A DNA stretch of 64,000 nt from assembly GCF_020360975.1 (NCBI RefSeq), contig NW_025408672.1, forward strand, positions 2,976,001-3,040,000, in the 5' to 3' direction. The stretch is from Hirsutella rhossiliensis (lineage: Eukaryota > Ascomycota > Sordariomycetes > Hypocreales > Ophiocordycipitaceae). This document shows, piece by piece, positions 11,001-22,660 of this stretch (position 1 is its first letter; every line of letters starts with the position of its first letter). The notes below the pieces were generated by a model. It searched no databases. It saw nothing but the letters and a program-made list of their open reading frames with translations, and was not told the origin of the DNA. The position numbers and the translations under genes are program-made.

Positions 11001-12881
11001 GACGATCCGCCCAATTCGACAGCGCGCCGATGGAGACTTCGCTGAAGCTCAGTAGGAAGATTCTCCCCTTGTAGGACTTGAAGCTCATGTAGAACGCATC
11101 GGCTACAACGCCGTGCATTGACTGGTCGTCTTCGTCCAGCTGCTCAACCAGAGCATGAAGCTGCTTCGAGAAGAGGTCCGCGTGGTAGATGTGCTTCGGG
11201 AGCAAGTCAAAGGCCTCTGTCATTCGCATGCTCCTATCCTCCAGCACAATCAGCCTTTGGGATATGGTGAGCAGGGCCAGAACAGAGCGGCTCAGCCATT
11301 GCACGGCGACAATAGCCTCTTCGCACTTCCACCTGCTGCGGGCCTTGAACTTTAACGTTGAAGGCTGATCCCTGTCTCCGCTGGGGATCTCGTTCACGTC
11401 CAGCACCGTCAACACGTTTGACCAGCAATAGACGAGTTTGACTTTGGAAATGTCGCTCCCGGAGGCGGGATCGGGGGCCTTGAGCCTGACGGCCGGGAAC
11501 CAGGCGAGGCAGCCCGTCATGGCACTATGGGCCGGGACATCCTTAGGCCGGGCTGACTTGTGTTGCGTCTGGGCCACGGGCGTCGTCGACACAATGACCA
11601 GCAGGTACGGAGTGAGCATGGCCGTCAAGCCCATGGTGTCGGTCGTCCGCTCGACGTTTCCAAGCGGCAGGGGCGCAAAGGCGAGGACGGTGCTTGGCTT
11701 GAGCGGCTTTCCGGCGGGAATCGGCGCGTTCGGATAGCGGCCCAGGATCCGAGTCGTCCTGACGGTCCTGCCAAGCGCACCTGCGCCCCGCGTGGCAAGG
11801 TGCGAGAAGGCCATGCCTCGATCGTCGGCCGACACAAGGGCCGTGTGGCGGGTTCCCAAGAAGCCCAGATGGACGACGGACACGTTGGCAACGTGCCCGT
11901 CGGCCGTACGGTTCTGCTCCTGAGCGCCATCCAGGTGCGGAATTGTGAGAAAGGGCCGGGCCGCCCTAGACGTGTCCCAGGTAAAGATGCTACCGTTCGC
12001 GTGGCCCCCTGCAATGGTCGTGTGGTCGGCGGAGATGGCAATCGAGGTTACGGGACCAGATTCCACAGCTAGAGGAGGTCAACTCGCCAGGACAGCAGGA
12101 GAAGCGGGGGCGTCAGCGAATGCTCACCTTTGGTCCCCTGCCCGATGATCATCCTGAGATTCTGGCTGTAATCGAACATTAATATTATTCCTTTTGAAGT
12201 TCCGAGCACAATCGAAGCCGAGACAGCAAGACACGTGGGCGAGCCAAAGTTGCGGCGGCCCAGCTCCGAAAAGGCATTCCCGTTGAGCTTCCTGAGCCGC
12301 GTCCATCGGACGACTTCCCAGGGCGGGGCGGGGGTGTCGCCGTCGGCCTGGTCGACTGGGAAGTTTGTGGCGAGGGACGCGTTGCGGCTATGGCTAGAGA
12401 GAAGGGCGGGCGACGAGGCGCGCGGGCTGTTGGAGGCGGACGACGAGATGCGCGACTGGAAGCGTCGGTCAAAGGGGCGAAAGGATGGCGTGGGGCTGCT
12501 CAGGCCAGGACGGGTGGCCATGGAGGGGAGGACGCTGCTGCTGGGGGAGGACATGAAGGATCCCTGGTTTCCGTGTGAGCTTTGGACCGCGGGGGACAAA
12601 GAGGCTCGTCTTACTTGAATGGACGGGGAGTTGCCCTGACCCGAAGCCAGCGAGTCGACCGGGCTCCCGGCTCTCCTGGGCACGGCGTCCATCAGGCTTG
12701 TGTCCATGGAGCTCACGTCGGAGCCATCCCGCGGCGGCTGGCTCACGAGCTCGGTGCCCGTCGCGTCGCCCTGCTGCTCCTCCTCCTCCAACTGGGGCAC
12801 GTCGGCGTCGACGTCGGCGCGCGTCTCGTCATGGCCGAGGCCCTTGTCCCCCGCCGGAGACGTGTCTTGTGAATCAGACAT
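8089..12881 (-). CDS. VPS8: Vps8, CORVET tethering complex subunit
   Basis: Exons 12881-12128 and 12068-8089; one phase-1 GT-AG intron joins GQGTK to AVESGPVTSIAIS. About 1577 residues, usual for fungal Vps8. The N-terminal 150 residues are acidic and Ser/Pro-rich. A beta-propeller region follows (VTSIAISADHTTIAGGHANG), then the conserved Vps8 segment (IEAIRLATSYYTGDADKLTI), a long helical clathrin-like region, and a C-terminal RING-H2 finger (CEACGRRAW, LACRHMYHQSCLEALQ, YRCPVDG) ending at the stop. Vps8 is a CORVET-specific subunit that binds the Rab5-type GTPase Vps21 and tethers endosomes. No motif is missing and the frame is unbroken. Confidence 0.95.
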
Positions 12882-13808
12882 TGCGTTTCGGCTTCCATCA
12901 CATCGTCCACCGTGGGCCGCGCTATCGTCGTGAGCCCAGCCCGTGCGGTGAAAAGGAGAGCGGCGAGGGGCGAGCTGGTGCTCGTCGACGAGTCGTAAGA
13001 GCCGTCACCAAGAACGGGGCGTTGACAGAGTCAAGACTCGCTGCCCCAGATGGCTCGGACGGCGGCGATGAGCTGCCCTTGGGCCCTTGGTGGCCGGCTT
13101 GGTGTAGAAATCGGCACTGGTACGGCAGCTGCTGGCAGCCTTGAGCTGGCGGCGCAGCTCGTCAGGGTTGGGGTTTTACGTGGCTGGAGCGTCTGATGCT
13201 TTCGCTTTGTTGAGATGGCAGAGCTCCTTGGAGCCGGGGATTTCCCGTTCATTCCAGCTCCAGTCCCCCCACAGTGTCACTGCCATGACTTTCCCTTTGC
13301 CCCGTATTTTTGTTTGCAAGGCACGAGCCTCGAGGTAAACCACGTATTGATCTTGATACTTTCTTATTTCTTATGTATCCGCACTTGCTAGGCTGCTTCA
13401 TGGGCGGCTCGGGTTGCTTTGCTCATAGTTTGAAAGCATGCGTAGACCGTAGACATCTATCTACCCTCTTGTGATGCCCGCTCAAGCTCTCCTTCAAACT
13501 CCAGGTTCGCCTGTGATCTATAAAGCTCCTCAACGTCAGCGTCCTAATAAATCCTGGGATATGAAATGCTACTTTTCCTCCATTTGGCCCCGGTCTTCCC
13601 TTGTCCTCCCGTCCAAGCAACGGATGAAGATCCACCAACAGTGGTCGCCCACCAATCACCAATCAGACGCCCGCAGCGCCATTCACCTCACGGCCAAACC
13701 CACCGCACTCGCTCCCTCTCCCGTTCACAACAAAAACACCCATCGCCAATACCGAGGAAAACCAACGCTCGAGTCGAAAAGGAACCGGCCCGTTCACGCA
13801 GGCCCGCG
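12882..13808. other. Divergent intergenic region between VPS8 and the GPALPP gene
   Basis: Promoter space for two divergent genes. A reading frame runs into the GPALPP start from 13566, but that upstream part looks like translated UTR. A short minus-strand frame at 13031-13252 has no recognisable product. Confidence 0.5.
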
Positions 13809-14171
13809 ATGCCTTCCATAGGCCCCCAGCTTCCCCCGCACCTCTCTAAACGGAAGCGCACCCCCCAAGACGAAGACGACGGCGACAGCGACAGCGACGA
13901 TGCGCTCACCCCTTCTCTCCCGCCCCCGCCGTCGAGCAAGCTCCCCCGGCGCGAGGGCGCACCGCCCATCGCCAACGAGGACGAGGTAGATCTCGAGGAT
14001 GATGCAGACGACTCCGGCCCGTCTTTACCACAGGCACCCGCGCCAGCGCCCGCCAGACCCGCCATGGGCCCTTCTCTCCCGGCCCCCGCCGCCAACGACG
14101 ACGCAATCGACCTGTCCGACTCCGAACCCGTCACGAAGGGGCCAGCACCCCAACCGCAGCCACCGCCGCAA

Positions 14172-14205
<34 letters not shown>

Positions 14206-14843
14206 CATCTGCTGCCTCCGCCGACTCCGACTCCGACTCCGACTCCGACTCCTACGGCCCCTCCCTCCCCTCCGTCTCCGCCCAATGCGCCCCCGTCATC
14301 GGCCCCTCTCTCCCAACCACACACGATGCCGCTCCCAAGCGCGACTCGTGGATGCTGGCCCCCCCTCCCGCCGGCGGCGGCTACAGCGAGCGCGACCCGA
14401 CCCGCATCCGCGCCCGCAAGTTCGCCTCCAAGCCCTCGGGCGCCGCCCCCGCCCCCAACGCTCCCTCTGTCTGGACCGAGACCCCCGAGGAGAAGCTCCG
14501 CCGCCTCCAGAACGCCGTCCTCGGCCGCTCCGACCCCGAGGCCGATGTCGCCGCCAACAACAAGTCGTCCGGCGCCAAGTCGGAGCGCGACGTGGAGCGC
14601 GACCGCAAGATTGCTGCCAGCATCGAGGCCCAGCGCGGCTCCAGTCTCTACGACGAGCACAGTCAGAAGCGCAGGAACGGCGGTGTGCAAAAGGGCGACG
14701 AGGACGACGATCCCAGCCAGAGGCCCTTTGACAGAGACAAGGACTTGGCTCTGGGCGGCAAGATTGGCACGGCAAAAAGGAGGGAACTGGTCACAAGGGC
14801 GGCCAATTTCGGGGGCAGGTTTCAAAAGGGCTCGTACTTGTAA
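13809..14843 (+). CDS. GPALPP-motif protein (DUF3752)
   Basis: A single exon of 344 codons from MPSIGPQLPPHL. An upstream in-frame Met at 13566 is less likely, because the GPALPP-type motif should start the protein. The motif recurs: IGPQLPP, TPSLPPPP, MGPSLPAPA, YGPSLPSVS, IGPSLPTT. Between the repeats are an acidic stretch (DEDDGDSDSDDA), a polyglutamine tract and a Ser-Asp repeat. The C-terminal DUF3752 domain is intact: WTETPEEKLRRLQN, RPFDRDKDLALGGKIG, TAKRRELVTRAANFGG, ending RFQKGSYL. The family is conserved in eukaryotes but has no firm function; composition suggests a nuclear protein. Confidence 0.9.
14170..14206 (+). repeat. CAA microsatellite encoding polyglutamine
   Basis: A run of CAA codons inside the GPALPP gene, followed at 14220-14250 by a GACTCC (Asp-Ser) repeat. 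Both are likely to vary in length between isolates. Confidence 0.9.
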
Positions 14844-15451
14844 CCAAACGACAGTCACGGGCATCGCCTACCGTCCAAACGAGACTGAGCCAGAGTCGAC
14901 TTCACGCTCGGGAGTAGTGCATGTTATGGCAGGGCCGGAATCTCCGGCCGTTGGATATGATATCATTGAACAAAGTAAAGGAAAAGGAGAGCAATACATG
15001 AAGCCATATGACCTCCCAACTCCGCCGCTCCAAAATTCAGAGACCATATCATTCCCAAGTCGGTCAAGAAAAAAAAGGGCTGCCAAAGACGTTCCAGCCC
15101 TCATGATGCAGATAAAGGCCGAGGAAGGGCGAAGTCCTCCGCATTGCCCAGGAACCTGCCCGCATCCGCGACAGGATACGACGCAGTCCCTTTTGATGCG
15201 GTTCACAACGCCCAAAATATCGATAAGGTGTGGTGAGCGGGCGTCACGCATGCCACACCAGGTTGCACATGTACATAAGTTGGCTCTTTCACCCACGTTC
15301 ACTGACCCGCCCCTAGCCCGCGGAGCAGGAGTCAACAGCGCTGATCGCGGGGTGGAGGCCGAGTGCGGTTCAAGGATCAGGTAGCCTTGATCAGCTGCAC
15401 GACCAGGATATTGTTGCCTGGACAAGTCTGAAGATGCCAGCTGTAGATGTT
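14844..15451. other. Convergent 3' region
   Basis: Lies between the stop codons of the GPALPP and RING genes. It should hold both 3' UTRs; no coding signal seen. Confidence 0.5.
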
Positions 15452-16965
15452 CTATTGAGCGGTAGCCCGTGTCGTGGCCGGAGCTGCAGACGGCTGGTTC
15501 CCGGCTTCGAGTTGCGACGGCGTGACTGGTCCGCTTCCTACCGTGTCCGAAGTGCCGTGGCCCGCGGGCTGCTCGTTGTTCCTTCGACCGAACCGTAGCG
15601 CCTGTCGAACTGAGGAGAGTAGACCTCCGCCGGATGACTGCGTAGCGGTGGTGGGCACGGCGTGATGGCGGGGCGAAGGTGTCTCCAAGCTGCCCTGCCT
15701 GCCCCGGCCGATATTTCGAGTCCGGTTGGCCCGGCGCGGCCTGGGATTCGAGTGTACTGGGTGGCGGGTAGCCTCGGGGTTGCTGGTCCGAAGCCAGGCC
15801 GCTCGCAAGCGACTAGGGAGATTGACGCGGGAGTTGCGGTGACTGTCGACGGTGGCGCTATTGGTGGTGGTAGTGGTCTCGCCTTCGGGGTTGGGCCGCG
15901 GCTTAGGCGTGTAGTAGTCTGCCTTGCATAGGGGGCAGCAGGCACGGCGGCTTGTGAGCCAGGGATCAAGGCAGACGGCGTGGAAGGCATGGCCGCACGT
16001 GAGTCCTCGGACATCATCGTCGTCTTCGAGGCTGTCGATGCAAATGGCGCAGGTATCGCCGGGGGTGCCGAGGCATTCGGGAGGGAGAGCAGCGTCAATG
16101 TGCTCGTCATCGACATCCTCGTCGCTGGGCACGCGCTGCAGTCCCTGTGCCGCTGCCTCCCGGGAGACGGACGTCTGGCCGGCGTTGGCAGCTTGTTCCG
16201 AATTGGGTTTCGTTTTTTCGGCATCTCCGTTTGCTTCGGCTTCAGCGGTTTCTGGCTGCGCAGGATTGGCGGTTGCGTCGGATGGTCGGGGGCCATCAAC
16301 GGAGGGCGGTTCCTTTGCTGAGATGACGGGGACAATGCCGTCGGCTTCGCGTATGCTATTGGCCTGGCTGGCCGAGACGGTAACGCCACCGGCAGTCGGG
16401 AGACCCTCTCTGGCACGCTCCAAGACCCAGGTCTTGTACTTCATCATTGGGAACTTGTCATTGACTTCGTCCATGGACATGAGCTTCTTTTCGCGGCGGC
16501 GTCGGTGGGGGCGCTGCACGGTTTCAAGGGTGATGGGCTCTCCATCTTCGTTATTCATCCTGGCACGGTTGCGGGCATTGTACCGGAAGCAATATTTGAC
16601 GCCCACAATGATCCTGTGTCAGGCCCGTCAGCACTCTGGCGGCAAGGCGAAGGGTATGGGTTCTCGTCCGAGCTCGCAACGACTTGATCGTCGGGCGACG
16701 AGACCTGCCCAAGTGCAAAATCTTACCAGAGGTTCGTGAAGACGACGCCGAAGCCTAGAGCGACGAAGAAGAGGAGGGGAGAGCTGGAGCCGCCGCTCTG
16801 ATTGTTGGAGTTGTCGTTGCTCTGGTTCGTGCCGGCTGGACTCGAGGATTGGGGGCTCTGCACGCTCGTCGACGTTGTTGAGGGAGAGGGGGATTCGGAC
16901 AGCGACCCGGTAGCCCTCGCAACAAGTATGGCGGCCTCGCCCAGAGTCCGACTGATGGCAGTCAT
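15452..16965 (-). CDS. Membrane-anchored RING-H2 E3 ubiquitin ligase
   Basis: Exons 16965-16727 and 16613-15452. The intron (GTAAGA...CAG, phase 2) joins VFTNLW to IIVGVKYCF and restores one membrane segment (PLLFFVALGFGVVFTNLW plus IIVG). About 466 residues. A short Ser/Thr/Asn-rich N-terminal part would be luminal or extracellular; the rest is cytosolic. The RING-H2 finger reads CAICIDSLEDDDDVRG, then CGHAFHAVCLDPWL and CPLCK, the C3H2C3 pattern. The tail is Arg/Pro/Ser-rich. It resembles fungal one-TM RING ligases that ubiquitinate membrane cargo; the substrate cannot be read from sequence. Without the first exon the membrane anchor would be missed. Confidence 0.88.
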
Positions 16966-19900
16966 TGCGGGTGCGTCGGAGAGGAGCCGTCGAGCCCGGA
17001 GGCTGTCACAATTGACGCAGTGTCTAGTTCAGGGCGAGCATGGATCGCGCGAATGGAAAGGCGTTCGTGAAGGGCGGGTAAAAGAAGGAGCAGGAAGCGA
17101 CGTGGCGTTGCAGGAGGTCGTCGGCCGACCAAGGGTTATGCCTGCATCCACGATTGCGCGGTAAACCGACTCGACGGCGGACAAAGGCGGCGTTCGAGCA
17201 TGCAAGCAATCGAATCGTCGGGTGCGAGAGGCAGCGGGCGATGGAAGATGCGAGCGAGTATCGAAGATTCGGCGGCAGCGTTTCGTGACGAGTGGGAGAG
17301 GCGGCGGTGATGGAAGACGAAACGAGCGGGCTGATACGGGGAGGGTGGTAGTGCGAGGAACGGGGATCGTGGAGTGCAGGAAGAGCGGGTAATATGAGGA
17401 GGCGGACGCTGACACAGCGCAACCCCGAAAAGGGAGAGGGTGGCTTGTGCAGGCAAGGTAGGGCACCTGGTGGAAATCCAAGGTACAGTACAGGCGCAAA
17501 GTACCGTCCTATCGCTTTCACGGGCCGGCCGGTGGCTTGACTTGTCTCTTTTGGTGGTCAGGAAGCAGAAGGCAGGTATTACTGCGGTTGGGGGTTGGGT
17601 GCAGAGGTACCTTGTACCTGCCCCTAGTGCTTGCAACGCGAAGTGCTGCAGAGCTAGCGGCACCGTGCCAAGGGACTGCTGCCACAGCCCCCCTCGGGAC
17701 ACGGCAAATGTACGGAGTACGGGCGTGCGGACAGATTAATGGGCGCAACCTCATCAGCTTCTCGGAAGACGCGCTCTCCGCAGGGGACTTGGGCATGGTA
17801 CTGTACCACGAGACAACGGAGCTTACAGTACATGTACCCCTGCTTGGCCGGACAAAGGAGGGGGGGTTGCTACCTGCTGGCGGCGGCGCCGGGCTCCGTG
17901 CCTCGCGTGGGCGTAAATGGCGCAGAGGTCGGGGTCGGGGTACAGGCCCTCTGCAGCAAGTCTCGGAGGCTCTGGAAGTACTAGTAAGTAAGTTAAGGTA
18001 CCTAGGTAGTACTCGTAGCTGGCTGCCGAGCAGGCTGGGACACTTGAAGTCACCCCCCTGCAGGTCCGTACAATTATTGATTTCTGGCACAGTCCAGGAT
18101 GTACCAGTATCAACCGCAGTACGGAACAAGTTGCTTGCAGTTGGTGGTGCAGGCCGTGAAAATGGCGGGCCGCACTCGTTCAACGCGCGTCGGGTTACCT
18201 CCCCATCCGACGCCTGTACCGTGCAGAGCGCCGACGCACAGTAAGAGACATGCAGCCTTTGATTCGAGACATCAGCTCGGCGGGTGTCTTTGGTGAGAAC
18301 GGCCCAGGGGCGGCCGATTAGGGGCGCCATCGGGGCGCCAGCTGCCCTGCCCGCCAGAAGGTGTCGCCGCGCCTAGGCTCGCAGCTCGGCACCAGCGGGA
18401 AAGGTTGCACGCTTGGACGACGATAGATTCCAAACTAGCTTACGTGGACGTACAGTGTCAGGGTAGGAAAAGATGGGGGAGACCTCGGCTCTCTGTACGT
18501 AATCCGGAGCCTCGGGCGAGCAGAGGATGGGCGGCGGAGCAGGACGGACCAGCAAGTCTCGGAGGCTTTGGGAGAGACAGGAAAAAAGAATCAAGCATGG
18601 GCCGATCAGGACGGGGACAGACAGACAGGGGGACAGGAGGGGTCGAGGTTCAGCGCGTGTCTCGCGGCAGTCCAATGCAGCAGCACGAGATGACGAGAAG
18701 CCGTCCCGAACACGGTTGTGCGCGAAAACGGCTGCTTGACGTGGGCCGCAGGCGGACAACAATGCCTGGCGACAAGAAGACGTGAGACTGTTGCAGCTCT
18801 GGAACAAGCCGCAGCGCCTCAGCCGCCGTCTGGTTGGTGCTGGCGCGGCCGTGCGTCGAAGTGCGTCGAAGGCACTGGAGAGTCAATCGTCCAGTGCCTT
18901 TGGCGGCGTTTCTCATCAGATGTCAGACGTGTACAGTACGTACTCCGTACTGGAGAGCTACCTACCTTACTAGTAATAATTACCTACTGTACCTAAAAAT
19001 AAGAGGTGCCGAATGACCAGTGCTTCTTTTCTTTTGGCGCTCCCTGTCGCCACGATGATGGGGTGACCATACTCCGTAGTAACTAACCATGTCGCACGTG
19101 GTAATTAGAATCTGTTCAGCGCTGAAAAAAATGGCATCGTGGTCGGTCCCGGAGGCCACTCGGTCCTTGTCGCGGGAATCTCGGCGAGCCGTCTCCGCTC
19201 TCGGGTGGCGGGTGACTGCCTACCTGATGCAGCCTAGGCGGATGCGTCGGTTGAGCCCGCCGCTTTCTCGGCTTCCCTACATGACGATCCTTTTCTTCGT
19301 CGTTGACGGCTTGGGTTGCATGCATGCACGCATTCGCGCATGTCTGCATTTGCAAATACTGCACGGAGTGATTACATACAGTACTTGCAGAACATGCAGA
19401 ACATGAACGAGTCCCCTGTTTGCAAAGACGTCATGATGGCATCGAGACTCGGGCCACCAACAGAGCCGGCTCGAGTCACGGAGACGACGGCACGACCACG
19501 GCACTGCCCAGCTCGGGGCTAGTGCATTGGGTGGTTTGGGGATCCCGACTCTTCTGAAACGCCTCTGAGGATGGCCGCCAGTGTGTTTGCCCCTGTAACA
19601 GACGCTGCTGCGCGCCTGCGTGGCGAACCTCGGCCTTCTACACAGACAGATGCTCTGTTCAGGGTCGTCGTCTCCACTCGTTTGCTCTTGTACCTATGGT
19701 ACGGAATACATCTTTTGTGATTTCTCATCGTAATAGCAGACCCCCACTCCCCTCGGTTCTTCTGATCGCAGCGTCATCGTCCATGCCACTAAGTTACTCA
19801 AGCATCACAAACGGAAGCGCACCTTTCACCGAGACGAGAATGAGACGGGGCATTAAACAGGTGCGCCCGAGACATGCGAGTCTGAGTCCTCTGGTTTGCG

Positions 19901-20947
19901 ACATCTGTATGGATCCGTCAAACAGCACAGTTCAAATAGAAGCCACCCACCAACGAGGGCAGTCCAACGGGCCGGGACTGCGGCACAATCGCCCTATTGT
20001 TTCCCGGCGCCCGCCGAACGGGATGCCGGGGTTCCGAGCACCCCTCCATCGACACACAGACAGTCTAACTTCTGTTAACTTCTGTACTAAAAAGTATGTG
20101 CGTGCGTTTTCCAGGAAAGACGGCACCGTCTGCCGACGACGGGGCGGGGGAGACGTGCATGTACATGCATACTGTACATACTTGCTTTGATGCTTAAGCA
20201 GTCGCTTGTCCAACGTCCAAGAAGTCGGGCGCACAATTACGTAGCTGTCGAGAAAGGTGACTGGATAGGGCCGCTGTGGTAGGATATCAGTGGCAGTCAC
20301 CACCCTCTTGTCTGCAGTCTAAGCCTCGCTGCATGACGTGGGGAGAGAAACGAACATGCGACCTCTCACAATAAATCACCTTATTCTCTCCTGTCCTGCC
20401 TGTCCAACCTTTTCAAAGTCTGCACGACGCTGCCGATCTCTGCCTGCAGCGGTGCAATGTACAGTAATTGCAGTACAGTACAGTACAGTACGCGCGGGAT
20501 ATACATTGCAGTGCATTGCAGTGCAGTGCAGTGCAATGCAGCCAGTCGATGCCGCGGGGTATAACAATACCTTAGTACTTAGGTAGTAGGTAGGCAATGA
20601 ATGATGAATGGTGCAGCGACATGTTATGGGCTAAGCATGTACTATACGGCCTACTGTAGAGTAACATACGAGCCGACGACGACGACGACGACGACGAGAA
20701 GAAAAAAGGTGGGGGGGGAGATCGCGTGACGTGACGCGGGGCGAGGCGGGGAATCGAGCCTTTCGATATTCTCCTTCTCGTCACGTCGTTCATTGGTCGA
20801 GCCCGCTGACCGTAGTAGCATCGCCAATCCAGCCGAAACCCAACCTTGCCTACTGCCACCACAAACTACACAGGCCCGGGCTCACAAAGCCAAGAGAAAC
20901 AAGCAGCGAGGCGGCAGACGGAGAGGCAGGGGGTCCGCACCGGAGCC
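16966..20947. other. Four-kilobase divergent intergenic region, RING gene to cyclophilin
   Basis: No supportable gene. Frames up to about 270 codons overlap on both strands, with Arg/Ser/Pro-rich nonsense composition. It holds dispersed short motifs: TACGGAGTA or its complement at 17711, 18941 and 19070, GTACCTAGGTAGTAC-like palindromes near 18000 and 20575, a GAC microsatellite at 20675-20698, and CAGTA/CAGTG repeats. Such clusters look like debris of small repeats. Confidence 0.5.
20458..20540. repeat. Degenerate CAGTA and CAGTG pentamer repeats
   Basis: Two adjacent simple-repeat blocks, (CAGTA)n then (CAGTG)n with CATTG variants, in the upstream intergenic space of the cyclophilin gene. 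Confidence 0.85.
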
Positions 20948-21819
20948 ATGGCGCCCACACAGCTCCCCGACTCGGGCAACCCTCTGTACGTCGTCTCTCC
21001 TCCGCCCACGACGCCCTCGCCGCCCGCCGCGTGAAACATGCGATATCCGGGCTGACCCTCGAACCGGCAGCGTCTTCTTCGAAATGACCCTCGGCGGTAC
21101 GTCTACCCTCGTCTCCCCCCCTCCCCTCTTCATTCACACATGCTGACCCCCCCCCCCCTGCAGGCGAATCGCTGGGCCGCATCACCTTTGAGCTCTTCAG
21201 CGACGTCGTCCCCAAGACGGCCGACAACTTCCGCCAATTCTGCACCGGCGAGTCCAAGGACCCCGCCGGCCGGCCCCAGGGCTACAAGGGCTCCAAGTTT
21301 CACCGCATCGTGAGTCCCTCGTCCCGTCTCTCTCGAGCAAGGCGGCGCTGACTGACGGCTTTGCTTGCCTCGTGACAGATCCCCAACTTCATGTGCCAGG
21401 GAGGCGATTTCCTCAACGGCGACGGCTCTGGATCAACCTGCATCTGGGGCTTCAAGTCCTTCGAGGACGAAAACTTTACTCGCAAGCACGACCAGCCCGG
21501 TCTGCTGTCCATGGCGGTGAGATGCGTCCCTCCCAAGCAAAGCCCCCCTTTATCCCTCGCGCCTCAAGGAGAGGGTGACGCGGACAGGCTGCCACTGACA
21601 TGCCCTCGCCCGCAACAGAACGCCGGCCCCAACACAAACGGCTCCCAGTTCTTCATCACCACCGTGCCCACCCCCTTCCTCGACGGCAAGCACGTCGTCT
21701 TTGGCAAGGTCGTCGACGGCATGGACGTGGTCAAGAAGATGGAGGCCACCAGGACCGGCTACAAGGGCAAGGACGTGCCCAACCTCGACGTCGTGATAGT
21801 CCAGTGCGGTGAGATGTAG
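20948..21819 (+). CDS. Cyclophilin H-type peptidyl-prolyl cis-trans isomerase
   Basis: Five exons: 20948-20985, 21071-21096, 21164-21309, 21379-21516 and 21619-21819; all introns are GT-AG and the lengths sum to 549 nt (182 residues). The joined protein runs [87 protein letters not shown] and ends IVQCGEM, the ending of cyclophilin H, a U4/U6 snRNP-associated isomerase. The proline-isomerase residues ([27 protein letters not shown]) are present. The position of the cyclosporin-contacting Trp of human CypA is Phe (TPFLDGKHV). Exon 2 is only 26 nt. Confidence 0.93.
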
Positions 21820-22660
21820 GAGCGCCATGCGGCGACGTTTTTGACAGCAATGAAACGTTTACGTTGCGGTTACCTACATTTCCTTTCAAGGACCGCGTCT
21901 TGTAACTGCGTGTACTCTATTCGTGGGTATAGATATATACGTTTGTGTATATGTATGTTGTGTGTCTGTCCATTCAGTCGTAACGGGCTACGTCAGGCGA
22001 TAGCACAACACAAGGCCTCGTGGGACCACACATTGCGTAACGACAGGCACCACGTTTCAAAATGCAATCAATCAACAATGTGGGTGGTCCTCGCAGACCA
22101 CCCCTTCCCATCTTGAAAGGAAGCCTGCTGGTGCCGGGCACCCCAGTTCTTGAGTCTCAAAAGTCTTGATTCTTATTCTCCAGCTCGGTCACACCGGTGC
22201 TGGCCAGGGACAGACAAGGCCCGTCTGGCGTCGGCACATGGCTCTCCCCCATCTCCCCCTTGCCCGACCCGACTGAGCAAACTCGCCCTTGTCCTTTCGC
22301 TCTCTCGATCTCATAACTCGTCTCGTCTCCGTCACGCCGCACAGCCCGCGTGGGCACATGACCGGGGGGTGGGAATCGAAGATCAACCTGCGTGAAAAAG
22401 CAACCAATTTCGTGACGAATCGTGCCACAGAAAAAGTGTCGAAAAAGAAGTTGCCGCGTCTTGTTTTCCAGGCGCGCGTAAAAAGTAACAAGAAAAAGAA
22501 GAGGGCATCGAAGATAACGAGAAATATGTACCAACGAAACGAAGGATCCGTGGAAATTGTCCACATATCTACCTGACGAGAGAGCGAGACTCACTCCTAG
22601 CAAGTCCTCTCTCCCTCCCCTCGTCCCACAGGTTTGCCTCTCCAGGGCTTCCTGCCAGAC
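21820..22660. other. Convergent 3' region between cyclophilin and the His-first secreted protein
   Basis: Shared 3' space of two converging genes. No coding or structural signal beyond AT-rich UTR-like sequence. Confidence 0.5.

Noticed and set aside
13999..15384. 461-codon plus-strand frame over the GPALPP gene
   Set aside because: Out-of-frame reading of the repeats (poly-Asn, Thr-Pro); no domain.
17518..18330. 270-codon minus-strand frame in the four-kilobase gap
   Set aside because: Overlaps an equally long plus-strand frame, crosses repeat motifs and shows no conserved block.
22189..22603. Membrane-like minus-strand frames downstream of cyclophilin
   Set aside because: Lie in convergent 3' space and have no family match; hydrophobic residues come from T-rich UTR sequence.
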